From Punica granatum (taxonomy: Eukaryota; Streptophyta; Magnoliopsida; Myrtales; Lythraceae), in contig NC_045128.1 of the NCBI RefSeq assembly GCF_007655135.1, positions 23,654,811 through 23,718,810 on the forward strand: 64,000 bases of DNA. The letters are read 5' to 3'. Both the position numbers and the translations under genes were made by a program. The notes beneath the pieces are model-generated. The model was not told where the DNA came from. It ran no database searches and worked only from the letters and a program-made list of their open reading frames with translations. The first letter of the stretch is position 1; each line of letters begins with the position of its first letter. Below, one piece after another: positions 27,507 to 39,500 of this stretch.

Positions 27507-28467
27507 TCAAACGGATCCACTATTTTCTACTGCCAAGCTACACGCTGCACACTTAATATCTTCCTTGTGCATTTTTGATATGTTTCTTTGTGTTCGTATT
27601 TTATGTAATATTTCCTTCTTCAATATAATGTTACAACATTCATCTATATTCGAACTTAAGGTTTTATCTTTATTCGTATTAACTAGCTCAACTGTGGTAA
27701 GCAATTTTGTTGGAGACCAGGCACATTATTGCTGAGTAAGTTGATGATTGAAGTGATCTTTGCCCCGTAAAATATTTAGCTATAATTATTTTATCTCATC
27801 ATAAAAGCTAACTTATTTAATTTAAAGTTTATGACATATTTTGCATTAACATAATGATGTTATGGCATTAATTGTATGGATATAGACGTGCATGTATCCA
27901 ATTTGTACCCAATTTTTTTTTCTTGGCTATTGAAAATATGGAGTGATAATTAACTTGAGTCAGATGAGAAAATCTCTGCAAGAACGTCGTTCTATCAATC
28001 ATGATCCAATTAAATTAAAAAATTTATATAAAAACAAATTATTACAAAAAGTACAATTACTCACATTTTCGACGTTACAACTTTGAAAGAAAGTAACCAT
28101 AAGCACACATCATCTTCATCAAGTTTGGGAAGAAGATGTTTTAATGGACCAACTGGTATTGGACGTGGAAGTTCCTCTGCAACTTCCGCCTTGTTCAAAA
28201 TCTCATCTGTTATTGAATCAATATCCGTAATTTCACATTGCATGCCTCGTTCTCTATGGCCATTGCCCGTCCCTTCCTTTGAATGAACATCCTCACTTGT
28301 CTCCCTATTTTTTGAATGAACATATTCTTTATGTACATTATTTCTTTTGTAGAGCCCGACTCCGACTGTTCTCCAGGAAACATGCTCTCCCCATCATCCA
28401 CATCTTTACCTTCAAGATTCATTGTATTAAATGGAAGTATGTTACATATGCTTCGCTTTCCTAACAT
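27507..28467 (-). other. Cluster of unrecognised short open frames
   Basis: Minus-strand frames at 28467-28210 (ATG start, 85 codons, acidic and polar), 28243-28061 (60 codons, includes LLPKLDEDDVCLWLLSF) and 27704-27507 (65 codons, includes CAACSLAVE). The composition looks more protein-like than the AT-rich surroundings, and the first two overlap as if frameshifted. I do not recognise a family. It could be a decayed gene fragment or chance. Confidence 0.25.
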
Positions 28468-28571
28468 ACATGCTTTATAAAAACCTGCCTGGATAGTGCA
28501 CCATCACTCAAAAGCTCAGGTACTTTTTCTTTTTTCGAAATGAAATATTAGTCTTTATACACAAACACACA

Positions 28572-29727
28572 CTAGGTTTTAGACCAGTGTTGCACGGACT
28601 CTATAAACAAAAATTCATTAAAAAATTATATTTATTTATAATATAAGAAATTGAATTTAATAATAGTTATTAATCTGAATTTTATAGTTACAGATATACA
28701 AAACATATGAAATTTGTTTTATACTGAAAATACTTAATTTATCTATGATTCTTCACTATTTTCACATTTACATGGTATTAATAAATTATATTTACTTTGT
28801 GAGAATATTTATGTTCTTAAAGATATACCATATGAATTCTTTTAAATCCTATGATGATTATATGATTTTTATTATAATAATAAAAATTACAATTATAATT
28901 AAAACAGTGAGTCTAAAAGTGAACTTTTAATACTATTTAAAATAGTAAGTCTAAAAGTGAACTTTTTTTAAGATCTATATATCAATTATAATTACGGTAA
29001 ATGTGTAGAATTACCTAAAGTGAAAAATTGCATTATATTTTAATAATATAAAAAATTCAAAATAAACAAAATAAACGAACAACATATAACATTTTTATAT
29101 ATCTAAACAAATATACGATCACTTGCCCACCGATAATTATGTAATATAATTACCAAAATAGATATTCATGCACATGTATATGTATATATGTTTCCAGAGC
29201 ATATATATTTGTTTTATTATTTATTTATTCATTTGTTTGATAAATATTTTGTTAATGTGAATCAATGGTACATATTTAAAATTATGACACCATTTAATAC
29301 ACTTGTTTTCAAGTTTATATATATATATATAGATGGTAATATTTTACGTAATTTTCTACATATATTTGATGTCTATGGATGATGTAAATTGGATTGTTTG
29401 GTTATCATGGTGAGATTATTTCTACGTGTGGTAATCTTGTAATTTTCTGTATGTATTGAAAAACCTATGGATGATGTGAATCAGATTGCTCAACACTTCG
29501 TGGTGATATTATACAATGTATTGTATAGAATAATATGATTGAATTGGACATATTCGTGCTTGATATTATGATCGTTAGACTATAATAGTTTTCTTCCTTT
29601 TGCTCCCAAAATAATTTCTATATAAATGACAAATTGGAGAGTTATAATTCTATATATGTGTTGGTAACTTTACGTATTATACCTTTTAATTTCAAGTATC
29701 CCGCTCAAAGCGCGGTTTCCCATCTAG
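28572..29727. mobile_element. Helitron-like termini, two opposed 3' ends
   Basis: At 29,701-29,728 a small GC-rich hairpin (CCGCTCAAAGCGCGG) is followed 8 bp later by CTAG then T, the layout of a Helitron 3' end, on the plus strand. At 28,571 ACTAG followed by a degenerate GTGTTGCACGG reads on the minus strand as a second such end. The interval is AT-rich and non-coding. No helicase is present. Whether these are one composite or two abutting elements is unclear. Confidence 0.35.
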
Positions 29728-29935
29728 TTCGTATTAATTTAAAAAAGAAATTGGGTACAGCACGAGCATGCATCTAATTATTCTTAATTACAGTAAGCTA
29801 GCAAATAAATATTTATGAACATGAAAGAAATAACCGTAATCAAATCTATCGTACGTGCAGTCCAAATGTCTTTTAAGATCAATAAAAATGTGCCCTCCAC
29901 ATTAATATTGATGCACTTCTTTCAACTGTTTCATC

Positions 29936-30631
29936 TTAACTGGTCGCAGTCAGCCTTCTATCCTCTCGAAGCGACTCCAACTGAAGCAGTATCTCTTTGA
30001 TCTGTGCCTCAATGGCATCGTCACTGAGCTCGAATGCGCTCTCGACCAATCTCAGGACACGCCACAGGCTTACCATCACAAGCAGTCCACCGCCTTTCCC
30101 CTCCAGGAAAGTCTCCATGAATATCGCCCCAATTAGGACAGAACCGTCGACTATGTAACCCGGGCGGGTGAAGAAGGAAGCTCCCAAGGCCAACGCCAAG
30201 CCCAATGATTTCCCAAGGAGCACGCACAAGATTGATATTCCCACCCGGTGGTACCACAAGTCCTCCACTCGGTCCCTCTTTGCGGTGCAATCAGAAAGGA
30301 AAGAAGAAGAAAGCTCAAGAGTTGTGAGGACGACGTCAGAGACGAGCAAGAGGATGCTTACTATATGTACCGGGTTCGACTCCAGGAACTGCACGAGGGT
30401 GTTCCTCCATGGAGCTGCTGCGTTCAAGGCCTGTGGCGGTGATTCGCCTGTGGTGCTGCTACTGAACAGGAGCTGCCATCTCTTCCTCCTGTTCCATTTT
30501 CGGATGAGTTTTGCAACCGATGATTCGATCAATTCGATCGAAACCGGGTTTGTTGCAATTAGGGATGGTGGTTGTTCTTGATCATGGGGCGGGGAGGAGG
30601 AGGATCCGTTGACGAAATTAGAGCTGTTCAT
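29936..30631 (-). CDS. Hv1-like voltage-gated proton channel, plant type, single exon
   Basis: Encodes 231 aa with four hydrophobic segments forming a stand-alone voltage-sensor domain and a C-terminal helix rich in E, I and L (about 203-226) suited to coiled-coil dimerisation. By eye against human Hv1: S1 D99 matches the selectivity aspartate D112, H128 matches H140, S3 D162 matches D174, and S4 reads SLWRVLRL, so R191 and R194 match R208 and R211. The first S4 arginine is a serine (S188), and the S2 position of E153 appears to be K141. Family role: proton flux across a membrane, likely plasma membrane. The start is the first ATG; the open frame extends 16 codons upstream only through a GTG. 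There are no introns. A TATA box lies 75 bp upstream. The charge differences are a by-eye reading. Confidence 0.85.
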   Translation of the reverse strand: MNSSNFVNGSSSSPPHDQEQPPSLIATNPVSIELIESSVAKLIRKWNRRKRWQLLFSSSTTGESPPQALNAAAPWRNTLVQFLESNPVHIVSILLLVSDVVLTTLELSSSFLSDCTAKRDRVEDLWYHRVGISILCVLLGKSLGLALALGASFFTRPGYIVDGSVLIGAIFMETFLEGKGGGLLVMVSLWRVLRLVESAFELSDDAIEAQIKEILLQLESLREDRRLTATS

Positions 30632-30705
30632 GACTTGGTCGTGAAGAATATGACAACAAAGTGGCTTGTGGGATTCCACCGAAAAAAAAGTGGCTTGCGG
30701 GAGAT

Positions 30706-30713
30706 TTTATATA
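30706..30713 (-). promoter_or_regulatory. TATA box of the Hv1-like gene
   Basis: TATATAAA on the minus strand, about 75 bp above the ATG at 30,631. A transcription start about 30 bp downstream would fall near 30,680 and leave a short leader, which supports the ATG over the upstream GTG. Confidence 0.6.
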
Positions 30714-31389
30714 TGTTGGGTATGATTATTATTAACTGGAAATAAATATATATGACGAGTTATCTACCGAAAAAATACATATATATATATATATACATAT
30801 ATTACAAGGCGGTTTTTGCTGGAAAGGCACGTTAGTGCAATTAATAAGATATATACTGAAACTAAGCATTTGAGTCACAATGAGAATTAAAGCATCAGCA
30901 ACAACGTTTTCGTTATCCTCCTCTTTTAGCGGTTTTGTCTTGGAAGATGCGTAGATGGCTTCTTTGTAATTCCGCGGTAATTTTTATTTTAAAAGTGCTA
31001 TGCATAGCTAATAGCACAAGGAGAAATAATGGAATACTGAAAATCTCACTGATGAAAATTGAATTTAAATTCGTTTGATTATAGGTCAAGGAAGTGCGGT
31101 GTTACATCGAACGGGTCTATGATTACTTGTTGATCATGAATCTAGGACGAATCCAAAATTTCAAGTTAGAGACAGACCCAACATTTTGAGTAAAGGGCGG
31201 GATTTTTCGGGGGACAATTAGTTAGATAAAGGGAAAAAATTGTACTTTTCAGTCCACTAATTTTACACATTTTTCTGCTTCAATACTTTTTTTTTAATTC
31301 AATAGATTTGCTTATTTTTCCGTTTTATCATTTTTTCATTTTCATTGTTCGTTTTTGTTGGGGTCTTGAAAAATCTGGTCTTGATCACA

Positions 31390-33240
31390 TGCAAGCCACG
31401 AGTCTCGAGCTTCCACGAACACTGCACGAACAACCTGAAAACGGGGAAAATCGAGAGGGAATCTCGATTTTCCTCTCTGATGCTTAAATGAGAGTGTGTA
31501 CAAGAAGTAAAGATAATTAAACTTAGCCTTTAGGCATACTTGAAAAGGTATTTATGGGAGTCCCATGATATTGTGTTGGGATATTGCAATCTACACAATA
31601 TATTTGATTATCAATAACATATAGATTTATATACCAAATATATCATTAGAGATAATATAATATCCCACAGAGATATCAATAGAATATTGTTAGATAACAT
31701 AGAATGTATCTATATATGGATTTCTTGAGTGGAAAGATATTACCAAAATGGAGAATATCGATGCGGACCCGATCCGGTAAATAGGACTGATTTTCTGGTC
31801 CTTAACATAGCCCCCACTCCCGTGAGCTCGAGAGGTGGAAGTGGATCAATTCATACCTACCATTATCGCGTCATAACAACCATCAGATATTTATCCCAAA
31901 GTATTCCTAATAAGTAAGAAGGAAAAGATAGTAGGCTGTGATAATAGCGTAATAGCTTTAATTAATCACTCATTCATGGGTATCCTCGTGCATCTCCCTA
32001 TGCTTGTGATGGTGAAGAGGTTTACTGTGGACAGAGGACTTGAGGTGTCCTTGTCTAATCAACTCCTCAATCCCAAATTTTAGCATGTGACAGCGTTCAA
32101 TATTGCAGCCACAAGCCTTGTGAAACCTGCAATATTTATCTAAATTTTTATCCAAAGACTTATCTTATTTTTAGTGGTGGGACCTTCGCATATGTGATGC
32201 AACATTGTGGACTTGCCTCGCTTTATTGCGTCGATGGCCTCTGAACCTGCGGCTTGCTCATTGTCGTCTCAACATGTTTTAAGTGCCTAATTTCAAGACA
32301 CCTCATGCCTATTGCTTTGCATGTTCACTGGCTTCGGATGTTTCTTGCTTCTAGCCGGAGCCGCATATCCATGCAAACTACACTCAATTAAAGAATCAAA
32401 GAATCAAAACTTGCCACGGATTGAAATTAGGCCTACGACCTCACGGTCTCCAACAATTCTATTTTGCACATATAAATTAAAAAGCAACTTCATGATCTTA
32501 CAAGGGATGTTTAAAGGAAATCTTTAAATAAAATCGTCCCCGATTGAATTGGTAAACGGGGAATGTTTATTCAATTATCCTCAATCCAAAGATTATTTAA
32601 AAATCAGATGGCTATAGTTTCTAGAAGGGGAGGCATTCATTGTTCAGATTATTGTATGAACGTGGCTTTACTATATTAACAATTGCATGCGCTAGATGTG
32701 TCGTGATTTTACAAGCCACTTTTAAAAGGACATGCCAATGTAATGCCTGAGATTTCCAAATCAAAGTACTATTGATTTCAAACAAATCAACTAACGCGGA
32801 AACTATTGTGTAATCAATCATATTCGAAATTTTAATTCGAACAATAAGTGAATTTAAATGACTTAGCTTGTGATATCTCTAGGATAGAAGCATTGCACAT
32901 CTTTCGCGAGGACAGTCACGATCGTCATGAGGTAGCCTCACTGCACGACTTTGTTGTGTTGGTCTTTGCAGCATGTCGTGAGGGTATGTAGCCCCCCATT
33001 CACGGCTTAGAGTTTGATCACTTCCTGGTGCGGTGGAAAATAGCCGATGTGATGACTTTTTGTGTCGTTTCTCATAGACAACGCCAATATTAGGCTTTTT
33101 CCGTAAGTAGGTTTTTTTCGTAAACAAGTTTTTTCTCACAGATGTCGCTAGTGTCGTTTCCCACAGACAGGCCCCCACTCCCGAAAGCAGGTTTTTTTCT
33201 TCTCCTAACAACTGCCCTTGGGAAACTTGAACTTACGTTC
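31390..33240 (-). mobile_element. Decayed Ty3/Gypsy-type remnant with a gag zinc-knuckle piece
   Basis: The minus-strand frame at 32155-31970 encodes KYCRFHKACGCNIERC followed by LKFGIEELIRQGHL. This matches the pattern of plant Gypsy gag proteins (CxxH...C with a following leucine-rich helix). Flanking non-coding sequence contains a recurring CCCCCACTCCCG phrase (about 31,811 and 33,171) and repeated GTAAGTAGG / GTAAACAAG stretches. No protease, reverse transcriptase or integrase is recognisable. Boundaries are approximate. Confidence 0.5.
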
Positions 33241-36150
33241 TTTTACACTCTTTATTTTTTTCCCGGTAGGATCTCTTGATTTTTTTTCAACTTCACAAAA
33301 TCACAAAATTTCTTGATTTAGAAGTGTTCATCCGCATAGACTAGGGCCAACGAGCTACTCAAGTGAGCACCGACTTTCTAAATTGGCTCACTTACAAGGT
33401 AATTCTACGGTGCAATCAATAAATTTGGTTGCACTATACCATCAAATAAATTACTAAGAGTGTAGGTAAAAATTAAATATTACACTAAAAAGCTACGTAA
33501 AGTTTTTCAAAATTTGAATAGTTTACTTCAAAATGTGAGTAATTTGCTTTGAAATTTGTGCAACTTACTTCCTGTCTTTTTTTTTTAGTGGAACTTACTT
33601 TCTCTATTAGTAATTTACTAAAATGCAAGTAATTTACTAGAAATTAATATCAATATAATCAATATAATATAATATATATATAAAAGAGGAATAGCGGAAT
33701 CATGAGAATTCTATTTGAGAACCTTGAACTCATGGTGAAATTTTAGAAACCCTCAGCTCATGGTGCAATGCCCGTTTATGTTCCCTATACACGCATCAAA
33801 TTCTTTTTAAAGAATTTAATTAGATTTAGATTTTATTTCTTAAACAACATGCCTGCTTGGACATTGAGAACTGCATAAAACTCGGTGAAAAAAAATTAAT
33901 GAATATGTACACGATTCAACATAGTAAACCTTCATCTTCTTTAAATGGACTCCAATATGAGTCTCTCGATTCCGCACCAAATCACACGTGGGTGGCATCA
34001 ATACTCTCATATCAAGTGGCAAGTCAATGCTTCCATCTCCATGATCCTAAAAACGTACCGGTCGGTCGTGACGACCTTGTTCTTCCTCAAGGTCCATGAC
34101 TTCTTGATGATCCCTACAATTAATGTCCAACTTGAAGGAGGAAGAAATGGTATGTGCTTTTGGGTCCATACTGAAGCTCTTTATGTTATAGTTAAATAAT
34201 AATACATCAATGAAATATTGATGTCATCGGTATCTTACTTTCATCTATTCTGATTCAATGTTTTAATGAAACTATTTTTCTTTAGGATGTGGTCGACATG
34301 ATGAGAAGCAGAGAGGAGGGCTAGCAGTTAGAAACATGGCAAGTTTCTCCGTCCAATCCAATAGGTGAGGATTTGGTTCGTCTCCCTCATTCATCTCCTC
34401 TTTTCCGATTTAGCCATACTCAATTATAGATATGTTCTTTTTTCTCCATACAGTCACCGCAAGTAAAAGTAAGCTCTGGTCCTCTCTCTCTCTCTCTCTC
34501 TAGTCTAGCCTGGGAATGTTTCCGGCAGTCAATGTCACAACAGACACTCTCTACCTGAGATATGAATCTGTGAAGAGTTACTGTATTTGATACCAGTCCA
34601 AGACTCCTTTTGGATCTGCTTCTCTGTTTTCACAGTACTTGCAGTCTCTATATAAATTGCACTATACTCTATTTCTCGGTTTTCAGTGGAATCCATATAG
34701 AGTGTAGTCTCAAGAAGTTGAGAACGAACTACAGCAACTAGAAGGATTTTTGCAATTGCATCTAAATTTATTTGATATGCCCTAATCGCATGTTAATTTT
34801 CCTTTGCAACTTATCTAGGTGGATCCGCTGTATTTGTCTTTGTAATTTACCCTCTTGGATACTTTCCCATTGTATTCATTTTTGTCATTAATGGACATCA
34901 TTAATTTTCGAGCGAAAAAAAAAGAATTAAGGCCGTTTACTTTTAGAAAATCCTTTTCATTTTTCTTTTCTATTTTTCTTCTCTTTTTTAAAATTTATTT
35001 CTCTAAAGAAAATTGAGAAATCATGTTTACAAACTCAAAATTTAAAATTTTCAACTTTATATTTAATATCTAATAACTATTGGAGACTTTCCAATTAAAG
35101 GGAGGATAATTGATATAATTAAAAAGGAAAAAAATTGATAAAGAACCTTCCGATAAAAGAAAAGAAAATTGAAAAACTATAAAAAGTACTTCTCTAAATT
35201 GCTTTGAATTGGAGAATTAGAGAAATCTTTTTTCCTAAAAAAATATTTTTCATTTTAAGTAGGTAAGCACACATTTTATGCTTTTTTTTTTGAAAATTTT
35301 CCAAAAAATTGAATTTTTTTGGCCAAATAAACAGGGCCTTATTCTCTCTACCTCTACGTTTTTCTTTTAAATGCTTTATTCCATTACAATTGATTTAGAT
35401 TATGATCCAAACCAAGCTAAATTGATTGCAAGATCCTATTTGAGAAAGTAATGCCCAGCAGGAGTTTTCAAGTAATTATCCATTTACCTGTTGCAGCAAG
35501 ATTTATTTTTATCTTCAATAAGCAAAACATTGATTTCACAACAAGAATTTCACTAAATTGAAGAAAAATATTCATAGATGTCATGAAAATAAAAATTGTT
35601 CGAAAGGAATTTAAAATGCTTGCATGTTGATGAGGATTTATGCACCAATGCTAGGGATAACAAGCCAAGTAAATTTCTTAAAAATGCGGAGTAAATTGAT
35701 TTATCATTTAAAGTTGAAATGTTTTTTATACGAGTTATTTGTAAAGCGATAAAAAATTCAGAAATAAAAAATCTCCTTTTGCAATATCAAATGTAAAAAA
35801 TTAGTCCGGTAAAAAAAAAAAGGTAATTGACTACGATAATTTTGATTAAAATACATATGCGCTTTCCACTTTATTTTGCCTCACTCACAAATTTCATATA
35901 ATTAAGGGTTAGCTTTTTAAATCTTAAATGAATTAGTGATATTCATATTCATGTACCCAAAGAAACCAAAGGAAAACGTATGCATAATAATTAATTTGAA
36001 CAGATAAATTGAATATTCTAATTTTTTTTAAAACAGAATTACTTACCTATTGATTTATTCTCCTCTGTTAAACCATATATTATATTATTTTCTTTTAGTA
36101 ATAATATTTTCGCGCAACGTAATGACTACTTATAATAAGTTATTTCGATA
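33241..36150. other. Gene-free AT-rich interval
   Basis: Apart from a CT run at 34,481-34,502 and a possible MITE at 34,930-35,338, this is AT-rich sequence without recognisable genes. Confidence 0.5.
34930..35338. mobile_element. Possible Tourist/PIF-type MITE
   Basis: Ends AGGCCGTTTAC and AAATAAACAGGGCC form short terminal inverted repeats, flanked by TTA on both sides (34927-34929 and 35339-35341), the usual 3-bp target of PIF/Harbinger MITEs. The interior is AT-rich, about 409 bp. The terminal repeat is short, so confidence is moderate. Confidence 0.4.
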
Positions 36151-36215
36151 CCATTTTGATTTGCACGGTTGAATCGATTACCATAGATCTTCTCCTCAGT
36201 AGAAAGTCCAGTCTC

Positions 36216-36488
36216 ATGTTCGGAGTCCAGAGTAGATCAGGAGCCGTCGGATTCTCAATGTCAACGGCGTCGCTTCAATCATCTTCTCAGATCGTTAAGC
36301 CCAATCCATCTGCCGCAGTACACGTGGCGGACCCCGACAGCGCTTTTTCCTCCGTTAGGATGGAAAGGGTGGATTTCGTTCAGTTCAGAGCTGCCGAGAC
36401 TGTCTTTCTTCCCAACTTCAATCCTCAGTCTCACCTGGTACTCAGTCGAAGAAGGAGGAGGGGGAGGACCGAGGAGGGACTCTGCTAA
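36216..36488 (+). other. 90-codon open frame upstream of the GDT1-like gene
   Basis: ATG to stop on the plus strand, ending 93 bp before the transporter start codon. The composition is reasonably protein-like (serine-rich start, RRRRRGR near the end), but no family is recognised. It could be an upstream open frame in a long leader, or chance. Confidence 0.25.
36319..36328. promoter_or_regulatory. G-box / ABRE-like element
   Basis: TACACGTGGC contains the palindromic G-box core CACGTG and matches the ABRE consensus ACGTGGC. It lies about 255 bp upstream of the transporter ATG, where bZIP or bHLH factors could bind. Function is inferred from the motif only. Confidence 0.4.
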
Positions 36489-36549
36489 TTGGGTTGTCGA
36501 ATATATTTAGGAAGATGAAGGAGCTGTGTTAAATTAGCCGAACACAGTT

Positions 36550-36552
<3 letters not shown>

Positions 36553-36580
<28 letters not shown>
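36553..36580. repeat. AG microsatellite in the presumed 5' leader
   Basis: About 14 AG units ending one base before the ATG at 36,582. Confidence 0.9.
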
Positions 36581-36581
<1 letters not shown>

Positions 36582-36584
<3 letters not shown>

Positions 36585-39500
36585 AAGGGGCTGGCTCTTC
36601 ACAGGCCGTTTGTTTCGAGGGGGAAGCTCCCCCTGTTAGCTCTCGTCGATTCATTGCCTTCCTGTGCCACTGCTGCTCTACCCACAACGCCATTCTCCCC
36701 CTCTCGTAAGTTCATCTCAACCCTTTTCCACATTTTTTCCGTCTTCTTGAGTTTGCGCTCTTTTGCTGCCGTAATTGTTGCTCTTAGAGCTTAGATGATG
36801 GGATTGCGGTGTCGGAAACTATTTGGTCAATTGGTCTGCAAAGATCTTGCTTAGGATGGGATTCCTGAACTTTATTAATTGGTTTGATATAATGCCCTGA
36901 AGGAGTCTGCTTAAGCTATGAAGTGAAAGGGCAGTTGACCCAATAAGAAGCGAAAAAGGAAGAGAAAGTGCTGATTTTCTGTCCTTAAGAGCACCCTACG
37001 TCGCGGGCTCTATTAAGGCCGCGTTCGTGCCCACATTTGCGTTAATGTGTGGGTCTGAATTTTGGTGTTAAGCTACAATTTTGGTGCTTTCACACTGATT
37101 TTGTGTAACGTGACGTTAAAGCGTAATGAGGTTTAGTTTACATGATTTACTGTTAGCTGTGTGATGCTGGAACTAAATATCACGAATGGATCGTACTGAG
37201 TTTGTGTATTGAAAAAGAAAAAGAAAATCATAATTTTGTGACATTCTGTGAAAGTGGAGATGTCTGTTGTGGAAATGCTGTACAGCCTCAAACACTAAGG
37301 CGAGGATGCTCATGGACTTTTTTGGAGTTGACTGGATATCGCTTAAATTTTTGTTGTAGTAAGATGGAGATCAATTCCCACATGCAGCATTTTCCGAGCC
37401 CAAGCCTCCAATATTAGTGTTGGATCTGGTGGATATAGTGAAAATGGCAACCCGAACACTCCTTCAGATAATTCAGCGAGCAGCACTCCATCTAATATGT
37501 GAGTTCCGTATGTCTTATTCTGCAGTACTTGAGTGGTCTCCAAAGTTAGGTCCTTTAGTAAACAATAGACATCTTCAGGTGTTTCGATTTTTACATGCTA
37601 GCTTAATTTTGAATGCACAAAGCACCTTGTTTTTGCTCCTACCATCTGCATTTGAGATGCGCAAGGGTAACTAAATTTTGTATTGCAGCTTGAAACATGT
37701 CGAGAGTTAGTTGACTAATTTCTTAGACTGAGTTAACGGTGGAGTTAATATTCTTTCCCCATTTTCCTTCCTCCTGGAATTAGTGCTCTCACACTATTTC
37801 TGATTTTGCAGAGAAAAGCCTCCCAGCAAGATACCTTACCCTCTCTCTGTAGCATTAGTGCTTTTTGGATGTGCCATAGTATTCTCTCTGATTGTTTTCG
37901 TCAAAGGTGGACCTTCATCTCTCTTAGCTACGATTGCAAAGTCGGGCTTCACTGCTGCTTTCACATTGATATTTGTATCTGAAATTGGAGATAAGGTAAC
38001 TGCAAATAGATAAGTTGATGTATATATTTGATATGCATGAAAAATCAATTTCTGTAGTCTGTACAGGTAAATTGGATGGTTGAAAGTAGTCATTTTCATA
38101 TTCAATAAATTCTCCTGCTATTTTTTGTTGCAATTGGAGAACTATATTAGAGGTAAATTGGCAAATGCAAAATGTGTGAATTTAATAAAAGTATGTTCAT
38201 CTTGTTTCGACAAAAACTTGCTTGCGACCCGACAATTTCCTCTCAATTTATTTAATACAATTATGAAGCAACTAGAAGAAAGTCCTTTCTAATTTCTCAA
38301 TGTGGAGATTCTAGATAAGTGTTGAATGTATTTGATATCAGTACTCAAAGCCAAAATCCAATCAGGTGTATGTAATCACTGGAGAAATTAAGCTGCTTAT
38401 ATATTCAGACTGCATAATATAACTCCAGCCTTCCACTAGCTATATAATGTAACTTCAGCCTATACACATGTTTGTTAAAGAGTGAAGGATTTTCTCTTCT
38501 GTTTGTCATATGAAGAATAATATATTCACATCTGCTCAGAAAGTATTTTGATTTTAATTAGGGACTAATTGCACGTTTTCTCCTTTTCAATTCGACAGAC
38601 ATTCTTCATTGCTGCACTGTTAGCCATGCAGTATGAGAAAGGACTGGTACACACTCTCTCTTTGTCTCTCTGAGCAGTCTTTGTTTTCTAAGCTTGTTTA
38701 GTCAATTGATTTTCTTTCTCTCAATGGTTGCACGTATCTGAAAAGTTCGGTTTTTCTAATATTTCTAAGTCCTCTCGGTTTCTTTTGGAAACATAAGTTG
38801 GGAGATAAACTGTTGTTGCCCTTGTGCTAGATTGCATGCTCTTTATCCCTGTGGATGAAACTGTCAAAGCTAACAACTGCCAGAGGTAATGGTGTATTAA
38901 GTTGAAAAATGTTTAGTGTTTTAGCATCTCCACGATTTAAAATTTAGGGTGACGATAGCGATTGGCTAATACTGAACAAATTGTGGCCAAATGTGGGTAA
39001 AACTGAAGATTTTCATCTCGTTGGTTAAGATCGATTCAGTTTGGGGAAATAAATCGTGAGCTGTAGTTTTCCCTGGTATCAGTCTGTAATAAACAACTGT
39101 AGTTTTCGAACAATGGATTTTTGTTTTCTTTTAAGTTCTTTGCTTCCAAGGTGTTGTGTCAAAAGATACTGCACGGATCTATGTTTATTATGCGGATACC
39201 TATATCTATATTTATGAGAATGAAGTGTACTGACAATGGAGAAATATTCTTATCAGGTGCTTTTGGGGTCTATGGGTGCTCTTTCACTTATGACTATTCT
39301 ATCTGTTGTAATAGGAAGGATATTTCAGTCAGTTCCTGCTCAATTTCAGACAAGTAAGTTGCAGTTCCATCTATTTTATTGTTAGTAAACCCTTTTTTCT
39401 TTTGTGCTGAATGGAGCTTCTATTTCCTCCCTTTGACTTCGTAAAAAAAGTTTTGATGCAATTTTTCATGGTCTGGAATCCTAGGATGACATCCCAATTC

